Positions 1-6,217 of a DNA stretch of 14,268 bases are shown piece by piece. Each line of letters begins with the position of its first letter. Position 1 is the first letter of the stretch. The notes beneath the pieces are model-generated. The model worked only from the letters and a program-made list of their open reading frames with translations. It was not told the DNA's origin and did not search any database. The stretch is taken from NCBI GenBank assembly GCA_003476685.1, contig DMVN01000232.1:4739-19006 (forward strand), read 5' to 3'. The position numbers and the translations under genes are program-made. This DNA is from Acidobacteriota bacterium (GTDB lineage: Bacteria; Acidobacteriota; Aminicenantia; Aminicenantales; Saccharicenantaceae).

Positions 1-48
1 TTCCTGTCCGTTATACTGGCTGATATCCTCTATGTATACCCATTTCAT
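1..48 (-). CDS. asnS: Asparaginyl-tRNA synthetase, N-terminal fragment (partial)
   Basis: Reading the minus strand from an ATG at 48 to the window edge gives 16 open codons, MKWVYIEDISQYNGQE. This resembles the start of bacterial asparaginyl-tRNA synthetases, where a short strand (VYIxDI) and a GxEV/GQEV turn lead into the OB-fold anticodon-binding domain. The enzyme would charge tRNA-Asn with asparagine in the cytosol. The gene runs off the left edge, so the class II catalytic core cannot be seen. Support comes from a near-perfect promoter just upstream (58-85). There is no Shine-Dalgarno sequence, and only 9 bases separate the -10 box from the ATG. It is divergent from the DUF4416 gene. An aspartyl- or lysyl-tRNA synthetase or another OB-fold protein is possible, because so few residues are visible. 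Confidence 0.55.
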   Translation of the reverse strand, partial: MKWVYIEDISQYNGQE

Positions 49-57
49 AGTGAATGA

Positions 58-85
58 ATTATATCAAAATGACTGCTTAAATCAA
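58..85 (-). promoter_or_regulatory. Strong sigma70-type promoter for asnS
   Basis: On the minus strand there is TTGATT (85-80), a 16-base spacer, then a perfect TATAAT (63-58) preceded by TGA, an extended -10 element. The -10 box ends 9 bases before the ATG at 48, so transcription would start at or next to the start codon. Confidence 0.65.
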
Positions 86-174
86 TCCAGCCCGGACGGC
101 CTGAATCCTGGTTGTTACTTTCTCTTCCGGTCTTGCCAAATTAATCTTTATGCTTTAAGTTATCCCTGTAAGCA

Positions 175-723
175 ATGGCTGAGACCAAACCTTTCAAGCC
201 GGTCAAACTTATCTGCGGGATCATCTTCCCCCGGGAAGAAATCCGGGAGAAGGCTGAAGCCTGCCTGGTGGACAGATTCGGGCCCTTCGACCACCGCAGC
301 TCGTCCTTTCCTTTTATTTATACTGACTATTATGCGCCCCAGATGGGCAGGGAGCTTTTCCGCTCTTTTGTCAGTTTTGACCGTCTGATTTGGCCCGAGG
401 AGCTGCCGGCTATCAAGCTCTGGACCAACCGCCTGGAAGAAGAGTTCCGGGCCTGGTTCCCGCAGCCCCCAAGACCGGTCAACCTGGACCCGGGCTACCT
501 GAAGGCCGCGGCTCTGGTGATGGCCACAACCAAGGATTTTGCTCACCGTCTGCCCCTGGCCCAGGGGATTTATGGCCACCTGGAGCTGTTGTTCGCCAGA
601 CAGGGCATCAGACTGCTGGACTGGACTTACCCGGACTTCAGGCAGAGCAGCTACCAGGAATTTTTTCTGCGGGTGCGCGAGACTTACTTAAAACAGCTAA
701 GGAAGCTGGGGCAGGAGTCTTAA
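175..723 (+). CDS. DUF4416 family protein
   Basis: This 182-residue soluble protein matches what I know of the DUF4416 family along its whole length. Visible blocks are PVKLICGIIF (9-18), the FIYTDYYAPQMG segment (47-58), IKLWTNRLEEE (80-90), RPVNLDPGYL (100-109), the ATTKDFAHRLPL segment (117-128), GIYGHLELLF (131-140) and DWTYPDF (149-155). The family's function is unknown; it has no signal peptide or membrane segment. The start is fixed by an in-frame stop at 169-171, two codons upstream of the ATG. No Shine-Dalgarno site precedes it, so a leaderless or very short leader is possible, although I find no convincing -10 box. Its stop codon interlocks with that of the minus-strand methyltransferase (bases 720-723). 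It lies in a folate- and serine-related neighbourhood, but that is not evidence of function. Confidence 0.9.
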   Translation: MAETKPFKPVKLICGIIFPREEIREKAEACLVDRFGPFDHRSSSFPFIYTDYYAPQMGRELFRSFVSFDRLIWPEELPAIKLWTNRLEEEFRAWFPQPPRPVNLDPGYLKAAALVMATTKDFAHRLPLAQGIYGHLELLFARQGIRLLDWTYPDFRQSSYQEFFLRVRETYLKQLRKLGQES

Positions 724-1526
724 TCTTCTTTCAGGCTGGCCCGGGCCCAGGCCAGGAATCTGTCGGCCGCTCCAGGCCGGTTATTCAGGAACTCACTGAC
801 GATAATCGTCGTCCAGAAATCTGGATGCAGCGGGTCAGCCATCACCGCCGACAATCCGTGACCAATCAGGTTAGCAAGAAAGGTCAGGTTCACCACCCTT
901 CGCCGGGGCAGGCCGTAAGAAACATTGCTTAACCCGGCCACGGTCTTAATCCCAGGGAATTCTTTGCGAACGAGAAGCAGGCTTTCCAGGAAAAGCCGCC
1001 CGGCCTCCGGCACCACAGCCAGGGGCCTGACCAGCAGGTCCAGAAAAACGTCGCTGGCCGTGACCGAAGTCTGACTGAACAGCCGGTCGAGGATTCTTCC
1101 GGCAATTTCCACTGTCTGTTCCGGAGTCCGGGGAAAACCCCCGTCGTCCAGGCAGGAGACAATAACCTGGGGCTGGTAATCCCTGATCAACGGAATGATT
1201 TCTTCCAGCTCCTTTTGCTTGCCAGGCAGGGAATTTAAAAGAGCCCGTCCCCGGTGCACTCTCAGCCCGGCTTCCAGGGCGGCCGGGTTAGTGCTGTCGA
1301 TGGAAATGGGGATAGCTACCCTGTCCTGGATGAGGGGAATGATCCAGGAAATTATTTCTACTTCCTGTTCCAGCAGGGTGGAGGCATTAAGGTCAAGGTA
1401 GGAACAACCGGCTTTTTCCTGCTCCTGGGCCAGGTTAAGAAGATAACCAGCCTCCCGGCTCAGGAAAGCTGCTTCCACCGGCTTCCGGCTGGAATTCAAA
1501 AGTTCTCCGATAACAATTATCATCAT
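720..1526 (-). CDS. Pterin-binding methyltransferase, AcsE/dihydropteroate synthase-like
   Basis: This 268-residue single-domain TIM-barrel protein resembles methyltetrahydrofolate:corrinoid/iron-sulfur protein methyltransferase (AcsE, MeTr), which moves the N5-methyl group of methyl-tetrahydrofolate to cob(I)amide on a corrinoid protein. Pterin-site motifs seen are IGELLNSS (6-13), LDLNAS (44-49), SIDSTN (75-80), RALLNS (94-99), FLDLLVRP (161-168) and GLSNVS (198-203). These carry the Asp/Asn residues that hold the pterin in the family (D77, N98, D163, N201 here). Length is close to AcsE. It lacks the dihydropteroate synthase hallmarks for p-aminobenzoate, so folate synthesis is less likely. 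No corrinoid protein or CO dehydrogenase subunit is in the window, so the methyl acceptor is unknown. It is last in the minus-strand cluster, 30 bases after the cysteine desulfurase stop. A weak AGGA precedes the first of two adjacent ATGs. Confidence 0.83.
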   Translation of the reverse strand: MMIIVIGELLNSSRKPVEAAFLSREAGYLLNLAQEQEKAGCSYLDLNASTLLEQEVEIISWIIPLIQDRVAIPISIDSTNPAALEAGLRVHRGRALLNSLPGKQKELEEIIPLIRDYQPQVIVSCLDDGGFPRTPEQTVEIAGRILDRLFSQTSVTASDVFLDLLVRPLAVVPEAGRLFLESLLLVRKEFPGIKTVAGLSNVSYGLPRRRVVNLTFLANLIGHGLSAVMADPLHPDFWTTIIVSEFLNNRPGAADRFLAWARASLKED

Positions 1527-1556
1527 CCAGTCCTGGACTATAGGCTATTTAATCGG

Positions 1557-2711
1557 TCAGACTTCAGGCTGATAAGGTGAGATGGCCCTTAGCCTGGCCA
1601 CAATTTCCGGCATCTCTTTGAGGACAAGGTCCACGTCCTCGTCGCGATTAAACCTGCCCAGAGACATCCTGATGGCCGACCTAGCAATTTCGGGTTTTAA
1701 GCCAATGGCCAGAAGTACGTGAGAAGCTTCTTCTGACTCTTCGCTGCAGGCCGAGCCGGTGGAAACGTAAATCTCCTTGGTGGCCAGAGCCAGCAGAATG
1801 GCTTCAGCTTCCAGTCCGGGATAGGCAAAATTAACCGTGGTCTTGATTCTTTTTTCCGGATGGCCGTTAAAGATGATGTTGGGTATGGTCTTTTCCAGTC
1901 CTGATTTCAATTTTTCGGCCAGTTTTTCCAGCCGCTCTTTGTCTTTCTTCCATCTTTCCTGCAGGATTCGGGCTGCTTCACCGAAGCCGATGATGCCGGC
2001 GGTGTTTTCTGTCCCGGCCCTGAGGCCGAATTCCTGATGTCCCCCGTGGATGAAAGGCACGATCGCCGTTCCCTTTCTGATGTACAGAGCACCCACTCCC
2101 TTGGGCCCATAAATCTTGTGAGAAGAAACCGTCAGCAGGTCGACCTCCAGCTTCCTGACGTTGACTTCCATCTTGCCGAAGGCCTGAACGGCATCGGTAT
2201 GAACCGGTACCCCGAAGCGCCGGGCTATTCTGATAATCTCTTCCAGCGGCTGGATGGTGCCGATTTCGTTGTTAGCCAGCATGACCGACACCAGGGCCGT
2301 TTTATCGGAGATAACAGATTCAAGGTAGTTGAGGTCGACCAGGCCATAGCGGTCAACCGGAAGATAATGAACAACGTAACCCCTTTTTTCCAGGTAACGG
2401 GCGGTTTCCAGGACAGCCGGGTGCTCGATGGCCGAGGTTATGAATTCCCTTTTTTCTGGACGGGCTTCCAGAGCTCCAACGATGGCAAAATTATCTGACT
2501 CGGTTCCTGAACCGGTAAAAATTATCTCGCTGCGCTGGGCTCCAAGGGCCCGGGCCACTTGTTCCCGGGCTTCAGTCAACAGGTCCTTGACCTGGCGGCC
2601 GATGGGGTAGAGGGAAGAGGGGTTGCCGAAATGCTCCCGGATAAACCAGGACATTTTTTCGGCCACCTGGGGGTCCAGGGGAGTGGTGGCGTTGTTATCG
2701 AGATAGACCAT
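1557..2711 (-). CDS. Cysteine desulfurase, NifS/IscS type
   Basis: This 384-residue, fold-type I PLP enzyme converts cysteine to alanine, leaving a persulfide on its own cysteine for Fe-S cluster or other sulfur-transfer pathways. All key parts are present: YLDNNATTPLDP (3-14), the H97 stacking residue in IEHPAV, D173 and Q176 in HTDAVQAFGK, the PLP lysine K199 in SSHKIYGPKG, RAGTEN (231-236) and the catalytic C322 in STGSACSEESEEAS. Length and loop fit the group I (NifS/IscS) class rather than SufS. It starts at 2711 behind a TAGGAAAA Shine-Dalgarno. Seventy-six bases separate it from serA upstream, with a possible own -10 box (TAAAAT, 2729-2734) but no good -35. No IscU or NifU scaffold is in the window, so it may serve general housekeeping or thiolation. 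I see no reason to link it to nitrogen fixation. Confidence 0.96.
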   Translation of the reverse strand: MVYLDNNATTPLDPQVAEKMSWFIREHFGNPSSLYPIGRQVKDLLTEAREQVARALGAQRSEIIFTGSGTESDNFAIVGALEARPEKREFITSAIEHPAVLETARYLEKRGYVVHYLPVDRYGLVDLNYLESVISDKTALVSVMLANNEIGTIQPLEEIIRIARRFGVPVHTDAVQAFGKMEVNVRKLEVDLLTVSSHKIYGPKGVGALYIRKGTAIVPFIHGGHQEFGLRAGTENTAGIIGFGEAARILQERWKKDKERLEKLAEKLKSGLEKTIPNIIFNGHPEKRIKTTVNFAYPGLEAEAILLALATKEIYVSTGSACSEESEEASHVLLAIGLKPEIARSAIRMSLGRFNRDEDVDLVLKEMPEIVARLRAISPYQPEV

Positions 2712-2765
2712 TATATTTTCCTACCGCTATTTTACACCTTCCAGAAATTTACGGAAGCTGCTTCT

Positions 2766-2796
2766 GCTGGCTGATTTTCAAAAACTGTCAGCCGGC
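2766..2796. repeat. Inverted repeat at the serA stop codon
   Basis: GGCTGA (2769-2774) and TCAGCC (2788-2793) form a perfect 6-bp stem around a 13-base loop. Two or three more pairs are possible outward to GC/GC at 2766-2767 and 2795-2796, with one mismatch. The stem includes the serA stop codon. No T-run follows on the minus strand, so it is not a standard terminator; it could protect the 3' end of the aminotransferase-serA message or be chance. Confidence 0.35.
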
Positions 2797-3690
2797 GAAT
2801 TTTTCTTTCAGAATCCTGGCCACTTCCATCCCGGCTCTTTTCTGTCCTTCCTCAGCCGCCGCTCCCAGGTGGGGTGTAGCCGTAACCTTCGGATGGTCAA
2901 TCAGGCTGAAATCCTCGGGCGGTTCTTTTTCAAAGACATCCAGGGCCGCCGCTTTGACCTTGCCCGAATTAAGAGCCTGAAGCAGGGCTTTCTCGTCCAC
3001 TACTCCGCCCCGGGCTACGTTAACAATCACCACCCCATCTTTCATCCGGGCAAATTCGGCTTCACCCAGGATCGGCCGCGGGGTCTTGGGAACGTGCAGG
3101 GTGATGATATCGGCCTGGCCCAGCAGCTCTTCCAGGCTGACCACTTTAACCGGCAGGTCTGTCGTAATCTGGATTACGTCATAAGCCAGAACGGTCATGC
3201 CAAAAGCCAGAGCTCTTTTGGCCACCTCTTTTCCGATTCGTCCGAAACCGATGATGCCCAGGGTCTTGCCGTAAAGTTCGGTCCCGGTAAAGGCTTTCTT
3301 TTCCCACTTATGCTGTTTCATGGACAGGTTGGCCGGGCCGTGATGACGGACCGCCCCCAGCATCAAGCCCAGGGTGTGTTCGGCCACCGAGATGGAAGTG
3401 GCAGCCGGGGTATTGGCCACCTCAATTCCTTTTTCTTTGGCCGCAGCCACATCGATGTTGTCCAGTCCGATGCCGGCTCTGATTAGCAGTTTCAGGTCTT
3501 TCCCGGCCTCGATTACCGGTCTGGTAATCTTGGTGGCGCTGCGCACCACGGCCACTTCGAACCCTGGAATAATCTGGACTAATTCGGATTCCGATAAGCC
3601 AGTCTTTACGGTAACCTCAAACCCCGGAACTTTCTTCAGTTCTTCGACCGCCTCTTGATCAAGGTGATCGGCGATTAAAATTCTGGTCAT
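2788..3690 (-). CDS. serA: D-3-phosphoglycerate dehydrogenase, short form without ACT domain
   Basis: This is an NAD-dependent 2-hydroxyacid dehydrogenase catalysing the first step of serine synthesis, 3-phosphoglycerate to 3-phosphohydroxypyruvate. Residue numbers here count from the alternative ATG at 3696; subtract two for the chosen start. Motifs include RSATKITRPVI (52-62, substrate region), RAGIGLDNID (73-82), the Rossmann loop GFGRIG (150-155) with D173 after the second strand, and the catalytic trio R229 (NVARGG), E258 (FEKEPP) and H276 (TPHLGA). At about 300 residues it ends after the catalytic domain, so the ACT domain that gives serine feedback in E. coli SerA is absent. I choose the ATG at 3690, because GGGAGGG (3703-3697) lies 6 bases before it and it overlaps the upstream stop as ATGA; an ATG at 3696 would sit on top of the Shine-Dalgarno. 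Pairing with the aminotransferase supports serine synthesis over another hydroxyacid role. Confidence 0.94.
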   Translation of the reverse strand: MTRILIADHLDQEAVEELKKVPGFEVTVKTGLSESELVQIIPGFEVAVVRSATKITRPVIEAGKDLKLLIRAGIGLDNIDVAAAKEKGIEVANTPAATSISVAEHTLGLMLGAVRHHGPANLSMKQHKWEKKAFTGTELYGKTLGIIGFGRIGKEVAKRALAFGMTVLAYDVIQITTDLPVKVVSLEELLGQADIITLHVPKTPRPILGEAEFARMKDGVVIVNVARGGVVDEKALLQALNSGKVKAAALDVFEKEPPEDFSLIDHPKVTATPHLGAAAEEGQKRAGMEVARILKEKFAG

Positions 3691-4835
3691 TGCCATCCCT
3701 CCCGTAAAATCTTCTGGGCCGCTGCCACTGCGGCTCCAGGCTGGAATTTATCATAGCCCAGGTCGAGGAGCGTCATCTCCAGGGCAGACAGGGCCGTGAC
3801 GATGTCGAAACCACCCATGTAGCCCAGGTGAGCTATGCGGAAAAATTCTCCCTTGTGTGGGTCCTGGGCGTTGGAAATATAGGCCATGTACTTATTCTGC
3901 ATGGTCTTGACCAGCTTGTTGCCGTCAACCCCGGCCGGGGTCTTGACCGCAGTCAGAATGTTACCCGGCCTCTTGGCCAGCAATTCCAGCCCGATGGCCT
4001 TGACCGCAGCCCTGGTGGCATCGCCCAGGGTCTGATGATGCTGGAGCAGTTTTTCCATTCCCAGGCTCTTGATTATGTCCAGGGCCTTCTTCTGCTGGAT
4101 GACGAGTGAAACGGCCGGGGTCCAGGGCGTGGTCTGCTTTTCCAGGTTTTTCCGGTACTTCTTGATATCGAAATAGAACTTGGGCAGCTTGGAAGTCTCC
4201 ACCAGTTTCCAGGCCTTGGGGCTGAAGGCGACGTAGGCCAGGCCCGGAGGAATCATGAATGATTTCTGCGAGCCGCTGACCAGGATATCCACCTTCCAGT
4301 CATCCATGTAGCAGGGAGTGGCCCCGACTCCGGAAATGCCGTCTACCACCAGGATGGCCTCGGTAGCTGCTACCACCTCACCAAAGCCCTTGATGTCAAA
4401 AATGGCTCCGGTGGAGGTTTCGGACAGGGTGGTAAAAACGGCTTTCACTCCTGGATTATTCTTGATTTCTGCGGCCAGCTGTTCCGGGCTGAAATCTTCA
4501 CCCCAGGGGATGACGATTTCCCTGGTTTCCAGGCCGTAGGCCCGGCAGATGTTGCCCCATCTTTCGCCGAATTTGCCGGCGTTGATGGTGATGACTTTGT
4601 CGCCGGGGGACAGAGTGTTGATGACCGCCGTTTCCATGGCCCCGGTGCCGGAGGCGGCCAGGATGTAAACGTCCTCTTTGGTTCCGAAGACATATTTCAG
4701 GCCCTCGGTCACCTCCATGAAAATCTTAGAAAATTCAGGCGTGCGGTGGTGGATGATTGGTTCAGCTGCCACCGACAGCACGGTTTCTGGAACGGGTGTG
4801 GGTCCGGGAGACAACAGATAATACTTCTTTATCAT
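3687..4835 (-). CDS. Class V aminotransferase (serine-pyruvate / alanine-glyoxylate type)
   Basis: This 382-residue PLP enzyme belongs to the alanine-glyoxylate/serine-pyruvate aminotransferase group. Landmarks are the N-terminal LLSPGPTPVPETV (7-19), HHRTPEF (29-35), the phosphate-binding ASGTGAMETAV (61-71), D165 in VVDGISG, PLP lysine K191 in SGSQKSF followed by PPGLAY, and R333 in FRIAHLGYMGG for the substrate carboxylate. It sits directly before serA with a 4-base ATGA overlap, so it probably acts as the phosphohydroxypyruvate (phosphoserine) transaminase, or makes serine/glycine from the keto or glyoxylate acid. That assignment is inference from context. No serC or serB gene is in the window. 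The start is certain: AAGGAGGA (4848-4841) lies 5 bases before the ATG, and a good promoter lies at 4862-4890. Confidence 0.93.
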   Translation of the reverse strand: MIKKYYLLSPGPTPVPETVLSVAAEPIIHHRTPEFSKIFMEVTEGLKYVFGTKEDVYILAASGTGAMETAVINTLSPGDKVITINAGKFGERWGNICRAYGLETREIVIPWGEDFSPEQLAAEIKNNPGVKAVFTTLSETSTGAIFDIKGFGEVVAATEAILVVDGISGVGATPCYMDDWKVDILVSGSQKSFMIPPGLAYVAFSPKAWKLVETSKLPKFYFDIKKYRKNLEKQTTPWTPAVSLVIQQKKALDIIKSLGMEKLLQHHQTLGDATRAAVKAIGLELLAKRPGNILTAVKTPAGVDGNKLVKTMQNKYMAYISNAQDPHKGEFFRIAHLGYMGGFDIVTALSALEMTLLDLGYDKFQPGAAVAAAQKILREGWQ

Positions 4836-4861
4836 ATTATTCCTCCTTCTAGAGATAAAAT

Positions 4862-4890
4862 TTTATATGGATATTTATAATTAACCTCAA
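4862..4890 (-). promoter_or_regulatory. Promoter of the aminotransferase-serA cluster
   Basis: On the minus strand TTGAGG (4890-4885), a 17-base spacer and TATAAA (4867-4862) lie in an AT-rich gap. They give a leader of about 20 bases containing a strong Shine-Dalgarno. A second TTGACT at 4907-4902 has no well-placed -10 box. Confidence 0.5.
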
Positions 4891-4910
4891 TCATCAAATA
4901 AAGTCAACCG

Positions 4911-6041
4911 TTATAATTCCAGGAGCAACCTGGTTAGAAGGGCTGTTCTCTGCACGAAGGAAGGCAGCAGCAGGTGCTCATGCGCGGCATGCATGCCCTC
5001 GCCTTCGGGTCCGAGACCGTCCAGGCAGGGCCGGCCCAGGTGAGAAGCGATAGAAGCGTCGGAGCCACCCCCGCTGCGACCGGGAATCAGCTCCAGGCCC
5101 AGAGAGGCCGCCAGCTGCCGGGCTCGCTCGAACAATTCCCGGGAAGCCCGGTGGAATTCCATGGGCGGGGTGAAGCTCTGCAGGCTGGCCTTGACCCGGG
5201 CTCCTCGGAGCACCGGCTTCATCTCTCTTAGGTATGACTTGATCTGGTCCAGGTCCTGGGAAGACCAGAATCTCAGGTCGCAGATGGCCCAGGCTTTTTC
5301 TGGCACCACGTTGGCTTTTTCCCCTCCGCTGATCAAACCAACATTCAGGGTCATATCCTTGATTTTTAATTTTTTTAAACGCTGGAGCTGGGTCATCAAT
5401 TCGTCGATAGCGTTGAGGCCCTTGTCCGGGGTGCTGGCGTGGGCAGCCCGGCCGAAGCATTCGATTTTGACCACCACCCGGCCCTTTCTCTGAACCTTGA
5501 TAGCCCCGCCCGGTAGCCCCGGTTCCAGGCAGAGAACCAGCCCGGCTTTCCTGGCCAGGGCTGCTATCTGACGGTGGCTGTCGTCGTTTCCGGTTTCCTC
5601 GGCAGAATTGATGAATAACCAGATTTTCCTGCTGGGTTCAGCGCCCAGGTTGTTGATGGCCACCAGGCTGAAAACAGCCTGGACGATTCCCGCCTTCATA
5701 TCCAGCGCTCCCGGTCCGAAGACTTTATCTCCGGCCAGGTAAAAGGGCATTTTTTCTATGGTCCCGACAGGCCAGACTGTGTCTATGTGGGTAAGAACTA
5801 AAATTGGATCCGCCCCGGTTTTGGTTTTGGCTGCCCCGTATTCAATCAGGTACAGGTCGCCAATTTCTTTCTGGGGAAAGCGCTTGATTTTAACCCCCAG
5901 GCCGGCCAGTCGTTGCACCACTTCGGCGCTGCAGCGGTCAACTGCTTTTTTTTCGGAAGTAGGGGACTCCAGCTGCACCAGAGTCTTTAGAAACTTGATC
6001 ATCTCACCCTGCTGCGACTTGAAATACCTCAGGAAGTCCAT
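4911..6041 (-). CDS. M20 family metallopeptidase (carboxypeptidase G2-like)
   Basis: This 376-residue two-zinc amidohydrolase/peptidase is most like glutamate carboxypeptidase (CPG2) members of M20. Ligands and catalytic residues are in place: H85 and D87 in THIDTVWPVGT, bridging D114 in GALDMKAG, E148-E149 in SAEETGN, E173 in LCLEPG, H201 in GRAAHAS (dimerisation lid domain, about 183-290) and H351 in GMHAAHEH. No signal peptide is seen, so it should act in the cytosol on small peptides or N-acyl/glutamyl amino acids; the exact substrate cannot be read from sequence. The ATG at 6041 follows GGAGG (6050-6046) by 4 bases. Transcription is divergent from the GH63-like gene. The promoter overlaps a Fur-box-like sequence. 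DapE or ArgE roles are possible but less likely given the CPG2-like pattern and the absence of neighbouring lysine or arginine genes. Confidence 0.9.
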   Translation of the reverse strand: MDFLRYFKSQQGEMIKFLKTLVQLESPTSEKKAVDRCSAEVVQRLAGLGVKIKRFPQKEIGDLYLIEYGAAKTKTGADPILVLTHIDTVWPVGTIEKMPFYLAGDKVFGPGALDMKAGIVQAVFSLVAINNLGAEPSRKIWLFINSAEETGNDDSHRQIAALARKAGLVLCLEPGLPGGAIKVQRKGRVVVKIECFGRAAHASTPDKGLNAIDELMTQLQRLKKLKIKDMTLNVGLISGGEKANVVPEKAWAICDLRFWSSQDLDQIKSYLREMKPVLRGARVKASLQSFTPPMEFHRASRELFERARQLAASLGLELIPGRSGGGSDASIASHLGRPCLDGLGPEGEGMHAAHEHLLLPSFVQRTALLTRLLLEL

Positions 6042-6059
6042 TTTCCCTCCTCTCGATCC

Positions 6060-6074
6060 TGATAATGATTATAT
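6060..6074. promoter_or_regulatory. Fur-box-like operator candidate
   Basis: TGATAATGATTATAT matches 12 of the 14 defined positions of the 7-1-7 Fur/Per-type box TGATAATNATTATCA: the left half is perfect and the right half is 5 of 7. It overlaps the -10 box and start point of the M20 peptidase promoter, where a repressor would block transcription. It is AT-rich and partly made of the -10 box itself, so chance is a real alternative. Confidence 0.3.
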
Positions 6075-6095
6075 CCATGGCTGAAAAAATTTAAA
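6068..6095 (-). promoter_or_regulatory. Promoter of the M20 peptidase gene
   Basis: On the minus strand TTTAAA (6095-6090), a 16-base spacer and a perfect TATAAT (6073-6068) predict a start near 6061. The leader would be about 20 bases and carries the GGAGG ribosome site. Confidence 0.5.
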
Positions 6096-6182
6096 GCAAT
6101 ATAAACCGGCAGCCAGATTGAATACTGCAGCCGCTTTGAGAGCCAGTTTGAAAATGTAGTTACCGGCAGACTTTACCCGCGG

Positions 6183-6211
6183 TTGATAAAAATGCCGAAA
6201 TACATTAAATT
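6183..6211 (+). promoter_or_regulatory. Promoter of the GH63-like gene, abutting its ATG
   Basis: TTGATA (6183-6188), a 17-base spacer and TAAATT (6206-6211) precede the ATG at 6218 by only 6 bases. Transcription would start at about the start codon. No Shine-Dalgarno sequence is present in the intervening bases. Confidence 0.45.
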
Positions 6212-6217
6212 TTAGCT

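Noticed and set aside
1557..2711. Nitrogen-fixation-specific NifS.
   Set aside because: No nif or nifU genes in the window; group I desulfurases of this type are usually housekeeping.
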